From the NCBI RefSeq assembly GCF_018881905.1, contig NZ_JACVPM010000002.1:721842-785841 (forward strand): 64,000 nucleotides of DNA, in the 5' to 3' direction. Shown here piece after piece: positions 38,641-46,870 of this stretch. The notes beneath the pieces are model-generated. The model saw nothing but the letters and a program-made list of their open reading frames with translations, was not told the DNA's origin and ran no database searches. The DNA is from Polynucleobacter sp. MG-27-Goln-C1 (GTDB lineage Bacteria > Pseudomonadota > Gammaproteobacteria > Burkholderiales > Burkholderiaceae). Made by a program: the position numbers and the translations under genes. Every line of letters starts with the position of its first letter. Position 1 is the stretch's first letter.

Positions 38641-39263
38641 TTTGTATCCGCAGAATGTGGATAGAGTTTTTTAAATAATTGGCGAGTAAATTCTTCGCAC
38701 TCATGTTGGCGTTGATTGGCCATCGCACGCAGACCGCGCCATGCGGCCAAAGCAGGAATGGCAATCAGTAAACCAAAAGCCGTGTTGTACAGAGCAATAG
38801 AGATGCCATGCGCTAGTTGTTGAGGGCTGCCAACACCTTGACTGCCAAAGATTTCAATCATGCCGACAACGGTGCCAAAGAGTCCCAAGAGGGGGGCAAC
38901 GGTCGCGATGGTGGCCAAGATTCCAAGATAGCGCTCTAGCTTTAACCAAGTGGATTGAGCGCTAGCTTGTAATTCTTCTAAGGCGGAGTCTGCAGAGCTG
39001 CCAGAGGCTTTTTCATGAAGCATGCAGGCAAAGAGGCTGCCTACAGGGGAAAGTTGGCTAAGAGCGCTAATTTCAGGTTCTGAGACTGTGTTTTTCTGGG
39101 AAATGTCGTTGGCTAGGCCAAATACCGTTTCCAGGCTATCTTTCGGGAATATGTGAATTTGGCGCAAATACCAAGCGCGCTCAATGACAATAGCGAGACC
39201 AATTATGGAGATGAGAAGTAGGGGCCAGATAGGCCAACCAGCAGACAGTAAGATTGAGTACAT
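38637..39263 (-). CDS. exbB: Biopolymer transport protein ExbB (MotA/TolQ/ExbB family)
   Basis: This 208-residue membrane protein has a first helix at about 10-30. Two later helices lie around LATIATVAPLLGLFGTVVGM and ISIALYNTAFGLLIAIPALA, as in proton-channel subunits. It is paired with exbD and is distinct from TolQ, which is encoded with its own TolR at 32 kb. It starts the block leading to lpxK, kdsB and adk. Confidence 0.94.
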   Translation of the reverse strand: MYSILLSAGWPIWPLLLISIIGLAIVIERAWYLRQIHIFPKDSLETVFGLANDISQKNTVSEPEISALSQLSPVGSLFACMLHEKASGSSADSALEELQASAQSTWLKLERYLGILATIATVAPLLGLFGTVVGMIEIFGSQGVGSPQQLAHGISIALYNTAFGLLIAIPALAAWRGLRAMANQRQHECEEFTRQLFKKLYPHSADTK

Positions 39264-39577
39264 AAGCTCAGTACTTTAGCTGAATTAAAAATGGGTTTTC
39301 ACAAAGGCATCCTGTGGATAACTCTGTGCAAAACTTTTCAGTAATCGTGCTGTAAGTCCTTGATTGATGGTGAAGGCACCCTATTTTGGGTAAATTCACT
39401 CAAAATCAACTGTAATAATTGTTGATATAAATCAATAGGATAGGGATTATCTGTTGGTTTTATGAGACGTTTTGGGTCAGTAATTACTTACTTATAAGGC
39501 TTAGACTAAGGGTGAATAAGCTTCTGTGGATATTTATTGGCTGCAAGGCCTGATGCTTGCGTAGAAAAAGAGAAAAA
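39264..39577. other. 314-base gene-free divergent region between exbB and xseA, with two DnaA-box-like sites
   Basis: The stretch separates two divergent genes and should hold both promoters, though no strong -35/-10 pair stands out. TGTGGATAA at 39313-39321 is a perfect match to the DnaA box (TTATCCACA on the minus strand), and TGTGGATAT at 39525-39533 is one base off. No other structure or ORF was seen. Function is unproven. Confidence 0.5.
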
Positions 39578-40792
39578 ATGTCGGAAATATCAAGGGAAAT
39601 CCTCAGTGTTGGCGATCTAAACCGCGCCATAGCTAGCTCTTTGGAAGAGCGCTTCGATACCGTTTGGGTTAGCGGGGAGATTTCCAATTTCAAGGCATAT
39701 GACAGTGGCCACTGGTATTTCTCCTTGAAGGATGAAGAGGGGCAGATTCGCTGCGTGATGTTCCGCGGCCGCAATGGACAAGTCGGATTTATGCCCCAAT
39801 CTGGGGATTTGGTGGAAGTTGCCGCCAATCTCGGTTTTTATGTTCCGCGTGGGGACATTCAGCTGACAGTGCAAAGCATGCGCCGTGCTGGTATGGGTGG
39901 TCTTTATGAAGCTTTTTTAAAGCTGAAGGCCAAGCTCGCTAAAGAGGGCTTATTTGATGCTGAGAATAAGCGTCCCATTCCAACTCATCCGAGATCGATC
40001 GGCATCATTACTTCGCCGCAGGCTGCAGCTCTAAAGGATGTCTTAAGTACGCTTGCCAGAAGAGCGCCGCATATACCGATTGTGATTTACCCAACATTGG
40101 TCCAAGGACCGGATGCACCCGCTGGAATTATTTCCTCACTCAAGGCTGCTGAAAAAGAAAATGCTGTTGATGTGATTTTGTTGGTACGTGGCGGCGGCAG
40201 CATTGAAGACCTATGGGCATTTAATGATGAGAAGCTGGCTTATGCGATTGCAGAATCACCCATCCCAATAGTCAGTGGTGTTGGTCATGAAACCGATGTC
40301 ACGATTGCTGACTTTGTTGCTGATTTGCGTGCACCCACCCCTACGGGCGCGGCAGAATTGGCTGCGCCACGACGCGATCAAATGTTGCAAGAGTTAGATG
40401 CCATCATGCAAGCCTTACTACAAAGGGTAAATCAGCGAGTAGAGCGTGAGGCGCAAACTTTAGATCAATTAGCCTTGCGTCTTAGCCATGCCTTACCTAA
40501 CCCTGATCGCATGCGTGAGCAAATTGGCGGTTGGCAAAAACGACTCAATCAGGCATGGCTAGTGAGGGTTGAAAATTGGAAGCGTAATCAAGGCCATTTC
40601 CAGTCTCAGCTTGAAATGCTCAACCCACAAAGAACGCTTGAGCGTGGCTATGCGGTAATCCTAAGTAAGGAAGAGCAGGCAATGCATGCAGTGCGCAATC
40701 CAAATGAGCTTAATACAAAGAGTGCGTTTCAGGTGCGCTTAGCCGAAGGCCAAGTAGAGGTTGGGTTTGCTAAGGTTGAGTTGCTGAAGTGA
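39578..40792 (+). CDS. xseA: Exodeoxyribonuclease VII large subunit
   Basis: XseA with XseB degrades single-stranded DNA from both ends. The 404-residue protein has an OB-fold N-terminus (FDTVWVSGEISNFKAYDSGH), then the catalytic domain with RGGGSIEDLWAFNDE and PIVSGVGHETDVTIADF. A C-terminal helical stretch of Gln and Arg follows. I used the ATG at 39578 because the earlier in-frame start lacks conserved residues and a better ribosome-binding site. xseB is not in the window. Confidence 0.96.
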   Translation: MSEISREILSVGDLNRAIASSLEERFDTVWVSGEISNFKAYDSGHWYFSLKDEEGQIRCVMFRGRNGQVGFMPQSGDLVEVAANLGFYVPRGDIQLTVQSMRRAGMGGLYEAFLKLKAKLAKEGLFDAENKRPIPTHPRSIGIITSPQAAALKDVLSTLARRAPHIPIVIYPTLVQGPDAPAGIISSLKAAEKENAVDVILLVRGGGSIEDLWAFNDEKLAYAIAESPIPIVSGVGHETDVTIADFVADLRAPTPTGAAELAAPRRDQMLQELDAIMQALLQRVNQRVEREAQTLDQLALRLSHALPNPDRMREQIGGWQKRLNQAWLVRVENWKRNQGHFQSQLEMLNPQRTLERGYAVILSKEEQAMHAVRNPNELNTKSAFQVRLAEGQVEVGFAKVELLK

Positions 40793-40794
40793 GG

Positions 40795-41835
40795 CTATAG
40801 AATATTTGGCTCAATCTCAAGTTGAACGCCGAATTTACTCAATACTTCTTCTTGAATATTTTTTGCTAAACCTAGGATATCTGTTGATGTCCCACCGCCA
40901 TGATTGACTAGGACTAGGGCTTGTTTTTCATAAACACCTACAGGGCCAATCCGTTTGCCCTTAAAGCCGCACTGATCAATTAACCAACCAGCAGCTAACT
41001 TGCGTTTCTCCGGCCCATCGGGGTAGGACACTAAATCTGGGAATTGCTGAATCAGTAGATCATGTTGATCCTTATTTACGATCGGATTCTGAAAAAAACT
41101 TCCAGCATTACCAATCACTGCAGGATCTGGTAATTTTTTAGATCGGATAGCGCATACCGCATCAAAAATTTGCTTTGCATTTGGGTTGGAATTTGATTCA
41201 CTAAATTGCTTTGCCAAATCGGCGTACTGCAACCGTGCTTGCCAAGCCTTGGGGATTTTAAAAATAACCTTTGTCACGATAAATCGATTGGGATTTTGCT
41301 TGAAATAGCTATCGCGATAGGCAAACTGACATGCCTCTTGCGGGAGAGTGACCAAGGCATGGGCCGCAGAATCAAAGGCCTCGATGCTATCAATGTATTC
41401 ACCTATCTCAACTCCGTATGCCCCAATATTTTGAATCGGTGCTGCGCCAACTGTTCCTGGGATTAAGGCAAGGTTTTCCAGGCCTGGTAGGTTTTGCTCC
41501 AGGGTCCAGGAAACCAATTCATGCCAATTAACACCAGCGCCCACTGAGAACCAGGTGTTGCTGTCATCCGATTTAATAAGCTCTTGGCCGAGAATATTAA
41601 TGAGCAGCGTTGCTCCAGGCAAAGACTCCGGAAGAATCACATTGCTTCCGCCGCCTAATGCACGCCAGGCGAGTTTTTTGTCCTTGAGCTCTTTCAAGAG
41701 GTCTGGCAACTGTTCTGCGGATGTGATCTCGTAGGCTAATTCGGCTGTGGAATCCAGGCCGAAGCTGTTCCGGTGCTTGAGTCCCAGATTGGAGATCAAT
41801 TTTGCTGGTTTGGGCGCATTTTTCGCGGAGTTCAT
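40795..41835 (-). CDS. murB: UDP-N-acetylenolpyruvoylglucosamine reductase
   Basis: MurB reduces the enolpyruvyl group to make UDP-MurNAc for peptidoglycan. The 346-residue FAD enzyme has the flavin segment RALGGGSNVILPE, then IPGTVGAAPIQNIGAYGVEI and YRDSYFK, and the catalytic region NAGSFFQNP. The layout resembles type I MurB. Its stop is two bases from that of the convergent xseA. Confidence 0.96.
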   Translation of the reverse strand: MNSAKNAPKPAKLISNLGLKHRNSFGLDSTAELAYEITSAEQLPDLLKELKDKKLAWRALGGGSNVILPESLPGATLLINILGQELIKSDDSNTWFSVGAGVNWHELVSWTLEQNLPGLENLALIPGTVGAAPIQNIGAYGVEIGEYIDSIEAFDSAAHALVTLPQEACQFAYRDSYFKQNPNRFIVTKVIFKIPKAWQARLQYADLAKQFSESNSNPNAKQIFDAVCAIRSKKLPDPAVIGNAGSFFQNPIVNKDQHDLLIQQFPDLVSYPDGPEKRKLAAGWLIDQCGFKGKRIGPVGVYEKQALVLVNHGGGTSTDILGLAKNIQEEVLSKFGVQLEIEPNIL

Positions 41836-41952
41836 GCCACAATCTTATTCGTGTTCGAGTTTCTGTTCGTAATTTATGAAAAAACTTGAAAAGTAACAAT
41901 GCAATGATTGAATTTGCAGAATTCATTACCCAGATTATTTAAGGAGTTTGAG

Positions 41953-42438
41953 ATGCCCTCATTTGACGTAGTGTGTGAGCCTGACATGATTGAGTTGAAA
42001 AACGCAATCGAGCAATCTAATAAAGAGATTACGAATCGTTTTGACTTTAAAGGCTCTGATAGCCGAGTGGAGCAAAAGGATGAGACTTTGATCTTGTTTG
42101 GTGATGACGACTTTAAGTTGGGTCAAGTTCGTGATGTTCTCTACGGCAAGATGGCTAAACGTAATGTGGACGTTCGCTACCTCAAAGATGACAAAAAAGA
42201 GACCATTGGTAGCGATAAGCGCAAGCAAACCATGAAAATCCAAAAAGGCATTACTTCCGAGTTAGCTAAAAAAGTAGTGCGCATCATTAAAGATAGCAAG
42301 ATCAAAGTACAGGCCAGTATTCAGGGCGATGCTGTACGCGTAACAGGTACCAAGCGCGATGATTTGCAAGAGACTATGGCATTGCTTAAGAAAGAAGTCA
42401 GCGAGGCTCCATTAGGCTTTAACAACTTCCGTGACTAA
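41953..42438 (+). CDS. yajQ: YajQ family cyclic-di-GMP-binding-type protein
   Basis: This 161-residue protein has the family start [20 protein letters not shown] and a repeat of the YajQ fold ([13 protein letters not shown]-like RNVDVRYL and [20 protein letters not shown]). Some members bind cyclic-di-GMP. The ATG at 41953 has a clear AAGGAG eight bases upstream, which decides the start over earlier in-frame codons. The next gene overlaps by eight bases. Confidence 0.94.
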   Translation: MPSFDVVCEPDMIELKNAIEQSNKEITNRFDFKGSDSRVEQKDETLILFGDDDFKLGQVRDVLYGKMAKRNVDVRYLKDDKKETIGSDKRKQTMKIQKGITSELAKKVVRIIKDSKIKVQASIQGDAVRVTGTKRDDLQETMALLKKEVSEAPLGFNNFRD

Positions 42439-43354
42439 TGTAGTTGTGCCGTCCATCCATCCGGCAAGTCAAGAGGCCATTGAGCGCTTCTGTGATGCTT
42501 GTTGGTTGGAAGATGGCTTGGCACAAAATAGTTTGTCTGCCTATCGCCGAGACTTATTGCTCTTGGCTCAGTGGCTTCAAAAAGATTCCGGCACCGATCT
42601 CTACGGTGTCACTGAAAAAGATCTCACCGCATACATTGCACATCGCCGAGCCGATAAAGCAACTACCGCTAATCGTCGGCTGACTGTATTTAAGCGCTTT
42701 TATCGTCATGCTCTACGCATGAACTTAGTTAAAAGCGATCCCTGTATTGGTTTGCGTGCCGCAAAGCAAGCCTTGCGCTTTCCTAAGACCTTAAGTGAGG
42801 ATCAAGTTACCGCCTTGCTCAATGCTCCTGATGTTGAGACATCACTGGGATTGCGTGATCGCACTATGTTGGAGTTGATGTATGCCAGTGGCTTGCGTGT
42901 CTCGGAGATTGTTTCTCTCAAGACGGTGGCATTGGGTTTAAACGAAGGTGTAGTGCGGATCGTGAACGGTAAGGGTGGTAAAGAACGCCTAGTTCCTTTT
43001 GGTGGTGAGGCGGGGCAATGGCTACGCCGATATCTAACTGAGTCTAGAACGCCTTTGTTAGAAGGTAAAACTACAGACGCAGTCTTTGTTGGTCGTCACA
43101 CTGGGACTGGTCTAACGCGCCAAGCTTTTTGGGCATTAATCAAACGTTATGCCACGATTGCTAATATTCCTGTGGCTTTATCTCCGCATACCTTGCGTCA
43201 TGCTTTTGCCACCCATTTACTCAATCACGGAGCGGATTTAAGGGTAGTGCAGCTCCTTTTAGGCCATGCTGATATCTCAACTACCCAGATTTATACCCAT
43301 GTCGCTAGAGAGCGTCTTAAATCAATCCATCAACAACATCACCCCAGGGGGTAG
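42431..43354 (+). CDS. xerD: Tyrosine site-specific recombinase XerD
   Basis: XerD resolves chromosome dimers at dif together with XerC. The 307-residue protein has an N-terminal SAM-like domain ([18 protein letters not shown]). The catalytic set follows: Arg in [10 protein letters not shown], Lys in [11 protein letters not shown], His/Arg in [14 protein letters not shown], and His and Tyr in [16 protein letters not shown]. It overlaps the yajQ stop by eight bases, suggesting coupling. It is chromosomal, not an integrase of a mobile element. Confidence 0.95.
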   Translation: MTNVVVPSIHPASQEAIERFCDACWLEDGLAQNSLSAYRRDLLLLAQWLQKDSGTDLYGVTEKDLTAYIAHRRADKATTANRRLTVFKRFYRHALRMNLVKSDPCIGLRAAKQALRFPKTLSEDQVTALLNAPDVETSLGLRDRTMLELMYASGLRVSEIVSLKTVALGLNEGVVRIVNGKGGKERLVPFGGEAGQWLRRYLTESRTPLLEGKTTDAVFVGRHTGTGLTRQAFWALIKRYATIANIPVALSPHTLRHAFATHLLNHGADLRVVQLLLGHADISTTQIYTHVARERLKSIHQQHHPRG

Positions 43355-43413
43355 CTGAAGACATATTTGCCTTGGCAACCTTCAACAATGTAATAAGTGA
43401 TTAAGATATCAAT

Positions 43414-44049
43414 ATGAATTTAACCCTAGATCTATTGCTCATTCCGATTGCCTACCTGATTGGCTCCATCTCTTTTGCAGTCGTGGTGAGTAAGTGCATG
43501 CGTTTGCCTGATCCCCATTCTTATGGTTCTGGCAATCCGGGTGCAACCAATGTTCTTAGAACGGGTAATAAGCTAGCAGCCGTGCTCACTTTGATTGGTG
43601 ACGCCTTAAAAGGTTACCTTGCAGTCATGTTGGCGAGAGTATTGCTTGGAGATGAATCTTTGACATCGACACTCAGTTCTTGGTTGTTATGTGGTGTTGT
43701 GGTCGCCGTGTTCTTAGGACATCTGTTCCCAATATTCCATGGTTTCAAAGGCGGTAAAGGCGTCGCTACTGCCTGCGGCATTTTGTTCGGCATTAATTGG
43801 ATTTTGGGCGCAGCAACTTTGGGAACCTGGATCATTGTTGCGATGTTTATGCGTTATTCCTCTTTGGCTGCTTTAGCGGCTGCGGTATTTGGCCCAATCT
43901 ATTTTGTATTTTTGTTTGGCTTTCAGCCCATGGGCATTGCACTACTTGTAGTTTGTCTTTTGCTGATCTGGCGTCATTGCAGCAACATTCACAATCTAAT
44001 CAACGGCAAAGAAAGTCGTATTGGCTCCAAGAAAAAAGGACAGTCATGA
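43414..44049 (+). CDS. plsY: Acyl-phosphate:glycerol-3-phosphate acyltransferase
   Basis: PlsY is the membrane enzyme that adds the first acyl chain to glycerol-3-phosphate. The 211-residue polytopic protein has [37 protein letters not shown] and KGYLAV-like segments, the three conserved blocks. The stop overlaps the next ATG (ATGA). Confidence 0.95.
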   Translation: MNLTLDLLLIPIAYLIGSISFAVVVSKCMRLPDPHSYGSGNPGATNVLRTGNKLAAVLTLIGDALKGYLAVMLARVLLGDESLTSTLSSWLLCGVVVAVFLGHLFPIFHGFKGGKGVATACGILFGINWILGAATLGTWIIVAMFMRYSSLAALAAAVFGPIYFVFLFGFQPMGIALLVVCLLLIWRHCSNIHNLINGKESRIGSKKKGQS

Positions 44050-44417
44050 CTATTGCTTATTGGTGTGTGCTGTTCATGGGATTATTCCCATACGTAGCAG
44101 CAGGTATCGCTAAAAAAGGATTTGATGGTTATGACAATGCCGCACCACGTCAGTGGTTAGCAAAGCAGACAGGATTTCGGGCGCGAGCTAATGCTGCGCA
44201 AGCTAATCTTTTTGAATCTCTCCCATTCTTTTTCGCTGCGGTGATCATTGCATCAATAGCTAATGCACCTCAAGGCAGGATTGATTTATTAGCAATCGGA
44301 TTTGTTGTAGCGCGCATTTCTTATCTGGTTTGCTATGTAGCCGATTGGCCAACCACTCGATCTATTGTGTGGCTTGCCGGATTATCTTGTGTGGTAGCAA
44401 TCTTCTTTCAGATTTAA
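44046..44417 (+). CDS. MAPEG family membrane protein
   Basis: This 123-residue protein has four hydrophobic segments. Pieces typical of the bacterial MAPEG family are a [20 protein letters not shown] block and a [20 protein letters not shown] segment. Eukaryotic members handle eicosanoid and glutathione chemistry; bacterial substrates are mostly unknown. I took the ATG at 44046, which overlaps the plsY stop, in place of earlier in-frame starts that run through plsY. Confidence 0.88.
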   Translation: MTIAYWCVLFMGLFPYVAAGIAKKGFDGYDNAAPRQWLAKQTGFRARANAAQANLFESLPFFFAAVIIASIANAPQGRIDLLAIGFVVARISYLVCYVADWPTTRSIVWLAGLSCVVAIFFQI

Positions 44418-44462
44418 AAGAACAAAAAGTAATTTACAAAATTCATCGAGACAATACATAGA

Positions 44463-45242
44463 ATGCCCATTAAAAAAACCCCCGCTAAAACAGCTACTAA
44501 GGCTCCTGTCAAGAAAGCCTCTAACATCAAGCCCGCAAAAAAAGCTGTCGCTAAAAAGAGTGATGCTGGCACACCATTATCTGTAATCATTCGTCGACGC
44601 ATCGAGGCTCAGAAAGCGCGCTTTCATGCGAATGACAATATCTCTAAATTTATTCAGCCTGGTGAGTTAGAGGGCCTGGTAGATGAGGTAGCAGAAAAGA
44701 TGCAGGCTGTTTTAGAAAGCTTGGTCATCGACACTGAGAGCGATCACAATACTAAGAACACTAGCCAACGTGTGGCTAAGATGTTTGTGAAAGAAGTATT
44801 TAATGGTCGTTATATCGAGCAACCAACGTTGACAAAGTTTCCGAATGTCAGCCGCTTAAATGAGTTGATGATCATTGGCCCTATTACTGTTCGTAGTGCT
44901 TGCTCCCATCACCTTTGCCCAATCATGGGTCGTATTTGGATTGGCGTCTTGCCAAGCAAAGAGTCTGCCTTGATTGGGTTGTCAAAGTACTCGCGCTTAA
45001 CAGAATGGGTCATGTGCCGCCCACAAATTCAGGAAGAGGCGGTAGTAGAGTTGGCGGATATGCTTGAGAAAAAAATCAAGCCGATTGGTGTTGCTATCGT
45101 GATGGATGCAGATCACTTCTGCATGCAATGGCGTGGCGTTAAAGATCGCGATTCCAAGATGGTCAATAGCGTGATGCGTGGCGCCTTCCTTAAGGACTCT
45201 AATTTACGCAGAGAGCTCTTGTCTCTCCTCGATAAGAGATAG
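44463..45242 (+). CDS. folE: GTP cyclohydrolase I with a lysine-rich N-terminal extension
   Basis: FolE makes dihydroneopterin triphosphate, the first step of folate synthesis. The catalytic part has SACSHHLCPIMGRIWIGVLP with zinc Cys and His, then GLSKYSRLTEWVMCRPQIQE and CMQWRGVKD. At 259 residues it exceeds the usual ~200-220. The extra is about 40 N-terminal residues rich in Lys, Ala, Pro and Thr, with AKK-type repeats resembling histone-H1-like tails. The extension is in frame from the ATG, so it is probably real. Confidence 0.93.
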   Translation: MPIKKTPAKTATKAPVKKASNIKPAKKAVAKKSDAGTPLSVIIRRRIEAQKARFHANDNISKFIQPGELEGLVDEVAEKMQAVLESLVIDTESDHNTKNTSQRVAKMFVKEVFNGRYIEQPTLTKFPNVSRLNELMIIGPITVRSACSHHLCPIMGRIWIGVLPSKESALIGLSKYSRLTEWVMCRPQIQEEAVVELADMLEKKIKPIGVAIVMDADHFCMQWRGVKDRDSKMVNSVMRGAFLKDSNLRRELLSLLDKR

Positions 45243-45248
45243 GCGTAA

Positions 45249-45455
45249 GTGATTAAAACCCTGTTTAGCTGCATTGTTCTATCCAATTTACTTGGATGTT
45301 CCTTGTACCCTGATGTCAATACTGACCCCGCTAAAAACAATAAAGTGACTTTTCGCCAAGATGCTCTAGATTGCGCGCAAGCATATCCAGAATCAGGGTC
45401 AGGTACTCACGTCAAACAGCGTATTGGCTGTATGAATCTAAAGGGTTGGCATTAG
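45249..45455 (+). CDS. Small putative lipoprotein, unknown
   Basis: This 68-residue protein has a short signal MIKTLFSCIVLSNLLGC with an LLGC lipobox; Cys17 would be the lipidated residue. A small polar tail holds two more cysteines. It starts with GTG at 45249, six bases after folE, so it may be cotranscribed. No family was recognised. Confidence 0.6.
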   Translation: MIKTLFSCIVLSNLLGCSLYPDVNTDPAKNNKVTFRQDALDCAQAYPESGSGTHVKQRIGCMNLKGWH

Positions 45456-45475
45456 AAAATAGTAGTAAATTCAAT

Positions 45476-45492
45476 TTGAGAACAATTCTCAA
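45476..45492. promoter_or_regulatory. Fur-like palindrome upstream of the HiPIP gene
   Basis: TTGAGAACAATTCTCAA is a perfect 7-3-7 palindrome. Read as a 7-1-7 Fur box (TGAGAAC-A-ATTCTCA) it differs little from the TGATAAT-N-ATTATCA consensus. It is 110 bases ahead of the HiPIP ATG. It was matched by eye; binding is an inference. Confidence 0.4.
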
Positions 45493-45602
45493 CAAAATAG
45501 CTATATAAATCATATACTTATCTTGCCTATAGTCGACTAATTTGATCTGCTCTATGATCCACTCTGATGCAATCTTTGTTCTATTCACTCTCTGGAGAAC
45601 GT

Positions 45603-45911
45603 ATGAAAAATAGTCGTCGCCAATTTATGATTTTGTCTGCTGCTGGTGCTTGCACATTGGCTTTGAACGGTAAAGTTCAAGCTCAAGCCATGGTTGCTGA
45701 AACTGATCCACAAGCTGCTGCTTTGGGTTACAAAGCTGACGCCTCAAAAGTAGATAAGGCAAAGTTTGCTAAGTATGCTGCTGGCCAAAAGTGCGATAAC
45801 TGCGCCCTTTACCAAGGCAAAGCGGGTTCTGCTGCTGGCGGTTGCTCACTATTTGCTGGTAAGCAAGTTGCTGGTGCAGGCTGGTGCTCTGCTTACGCTA
45901 AGAAGGCTTAA
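45603..45911 (+). CDS. High-potential iron-sulfur protein (HiPIP)
   Basis: This 102-residue periplasmic electron carrier has a Tat signal (SRRQFMILSAAGACTLAL) and four cysteine ligands for a [4Fe-4S] cluster in CDNCALYQG, GGCSLFAGK and GWCSAYAKK. The spacing fits the HiPIP family. I used the ATG at 45603, preceded by CTGGAGAA; an ATG at 45567 adds non-signal residues. HiPIPs typically donate electrons to respiratory or photosynthetic complexes. A strong terminator follows. Confidence 0.93.
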   Translation: MKNSRRQFMILSAAGACTLALNGKVQAQAMVAETDPQAAALGYKADASKVDKAKFAKYAAGQKCDNCALYQGKAGSAAGGCSLFAGKQVAGAGWCSAYAKKA

Positions 45912-45932
45912 TGCCAAATTAGTTGGGAGTTC

Positions 45933-45964
45933 AATAAAAAAGCTGCTTCGGCAGCTTTTTTATT
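45933..45964 (+). terminator. Rho-independent terminator after the HiPIP gene
   Basis: AATAAAAAAGCTGC and GCAGCTTTTTTATT are exact inverted arms around a stable TTCG tetraloop, ending in a T run. The palindrome makes it work in either direction. It lies 22 bases past the HiPIP stop. Confidence 0.92.
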
Positions 45965-46029
45965 GGGTGCGTCGATTCGGTCGGTTGAGTGCGGGTTTAT
46001 GATCGATTGCTCATACCAATAGAAAAAGC

Positions 46030-46569
46030 ATGAGACACCAATATAAGAATCTACTCAAGCGCTACTCTTTTTACTTGGGAGGGGATCAGCCTCACGTGCC
46101 TTGGGTTGAGAGAATCCGCTCCGTTGTAGGGGCTTTTATTGGCCTAATGTTAGTGCTCACTATGGCCAAGTTCCTTGGCGAGCTGAGTGGTCTTAATGAA
46201 TGGTTGATGGCCTCCTTGGGCGCAAGCGCTTTGCTGGTCTTTGCTTTGCCTCAGAGTCCCATGGCTCAGCCCTGGGCTGTTATCGCTGGCAATACCCTGT
46301 CAGCATTGGTTGGTATATCGATTATTCATCTAGTGCATGAGCCTCTATTGGCCATGCCATTAGCCGCCAGCCTTTCAATCTTAGGCATGTTTGTATTGCG
46401 TTGCTTGCACCCTCCAGCAGCAGCCGTAGCCTTAATAGTGGTGCTAGGGCATGTTATGCACTACCGGTACGCCTTCTTCCCAGTAATGGTCGATTCGATA
46501 TTGCTTGTGATGGCTGGGGCGGTTTACAGCAACCTAACAGGTAAACGCTACCCCAATAGGCCAATTTAA
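46030..46569 (+). CDS. HPP family integral membrane protein
   Basis: This 179-residue protein has four or more membrane segments and the family's name-giving motif CLHPPAAAVAL. SLGASALLVFALPQSPMAQP, another conserved block, is also present. Some cyanobacterial and plant members transport nitrite; the substrate here is unknown. It is a single gene flanked by a terminator and a gap. Confidence 0.88.
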   Translation: MRHQYKNLLKRYSFYLGGDQPHVPWVERIRSVVGAFIGLMLVLTMAKFLGELSGLNEWLMASLGASALLVFALPQSPMAQPWAVIAGNTLSALVGISIIHLVHEPLLAMPLAASLSILGMFVLRCLHPPAAAVALIVVLGHVMHYRYAFFPVMVDSILLVMAGAVYSNLTGKRYPNRPI

Positions 46570-46593
46570 TCTTTTAAAAACAAGGACTTGTTA

Positions 46594-46740
46594 CTATTTT
46601 TGCTTAGTTGCTGCTATTGAGGCAATACAGTCTTTAATGCCATAGTTGTGATATTTGCCGACATTTTCCTTTTTAAGTGATTGGCCGCACTCTGTAACGG
46701 AATTACGTAGGTTGATTTTTGGTGTGTTGCTTACAGTCAT
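46594..46740 (-). CDS. Small hypothetical protein (48 residues)
   Basis: This short minus-strand ORF reads MTVSNTPKINLRNSVTECGQ, then a basic tail with KKENVGKYHNYGIKDC and an Ala/Ser/Lys end. An AGGAG sits about eight bases before the ATG (CTCCT on the plus strand, 46749-46753), a good ribosome-binding site. It has two cysteines and no signal peptide or membrane helix. No family was recognised. It fills most of the 301-base gap between the HPP gene and manC; the rest, AT-rich, should hold the manC promoter. Confidence 0.55.
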   Translation of the reverse strand: MTVSNTPKINLRNSVTECGQSLKKENVGKYHNYGIKDCIASIAATKQK

Positions 46741-46870
46741 AATGAAATCTCCTGATATTTTTTAATTAATGGTGGCAGGCACCTTTTCATATTCTAATAA
46801 ATATGGATTAACTTCATAAGCCTTTAAAATTACCATCTATTTTTATAAGAGCGATAAGTATTTTCACTAC

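Noticed and set aside
39313..39533. Possible replication origin at the DnaA-box-like sites
   Set aside because: Only two sites, no dnaA/dnaN/gyrB nearby and no AT-rich 13-mer set, so an origin is not supported.
41597..41926. Second, overlapping minus-strand ORF (109 codons) over the murB start
   Set aside because: It is a shifted-frame shadow of murB with no domain, and murB is intact.
42431..43354. Tyrosine recombinase as sign of a mobile element
   Set aside because: It is XerD-like in length and motifs, overlaps yajQ and has no attachment-site repeats or cargo genes.
44414..44602. Hydrophobic minus-strand ORF at the folE start
   Set aside because: It is the complement of the Lys/Ala/Thr-rich folE tail, whose codons read as Phe/Leu/Gly/Ala on the other strand; it is not a real membrane protein.
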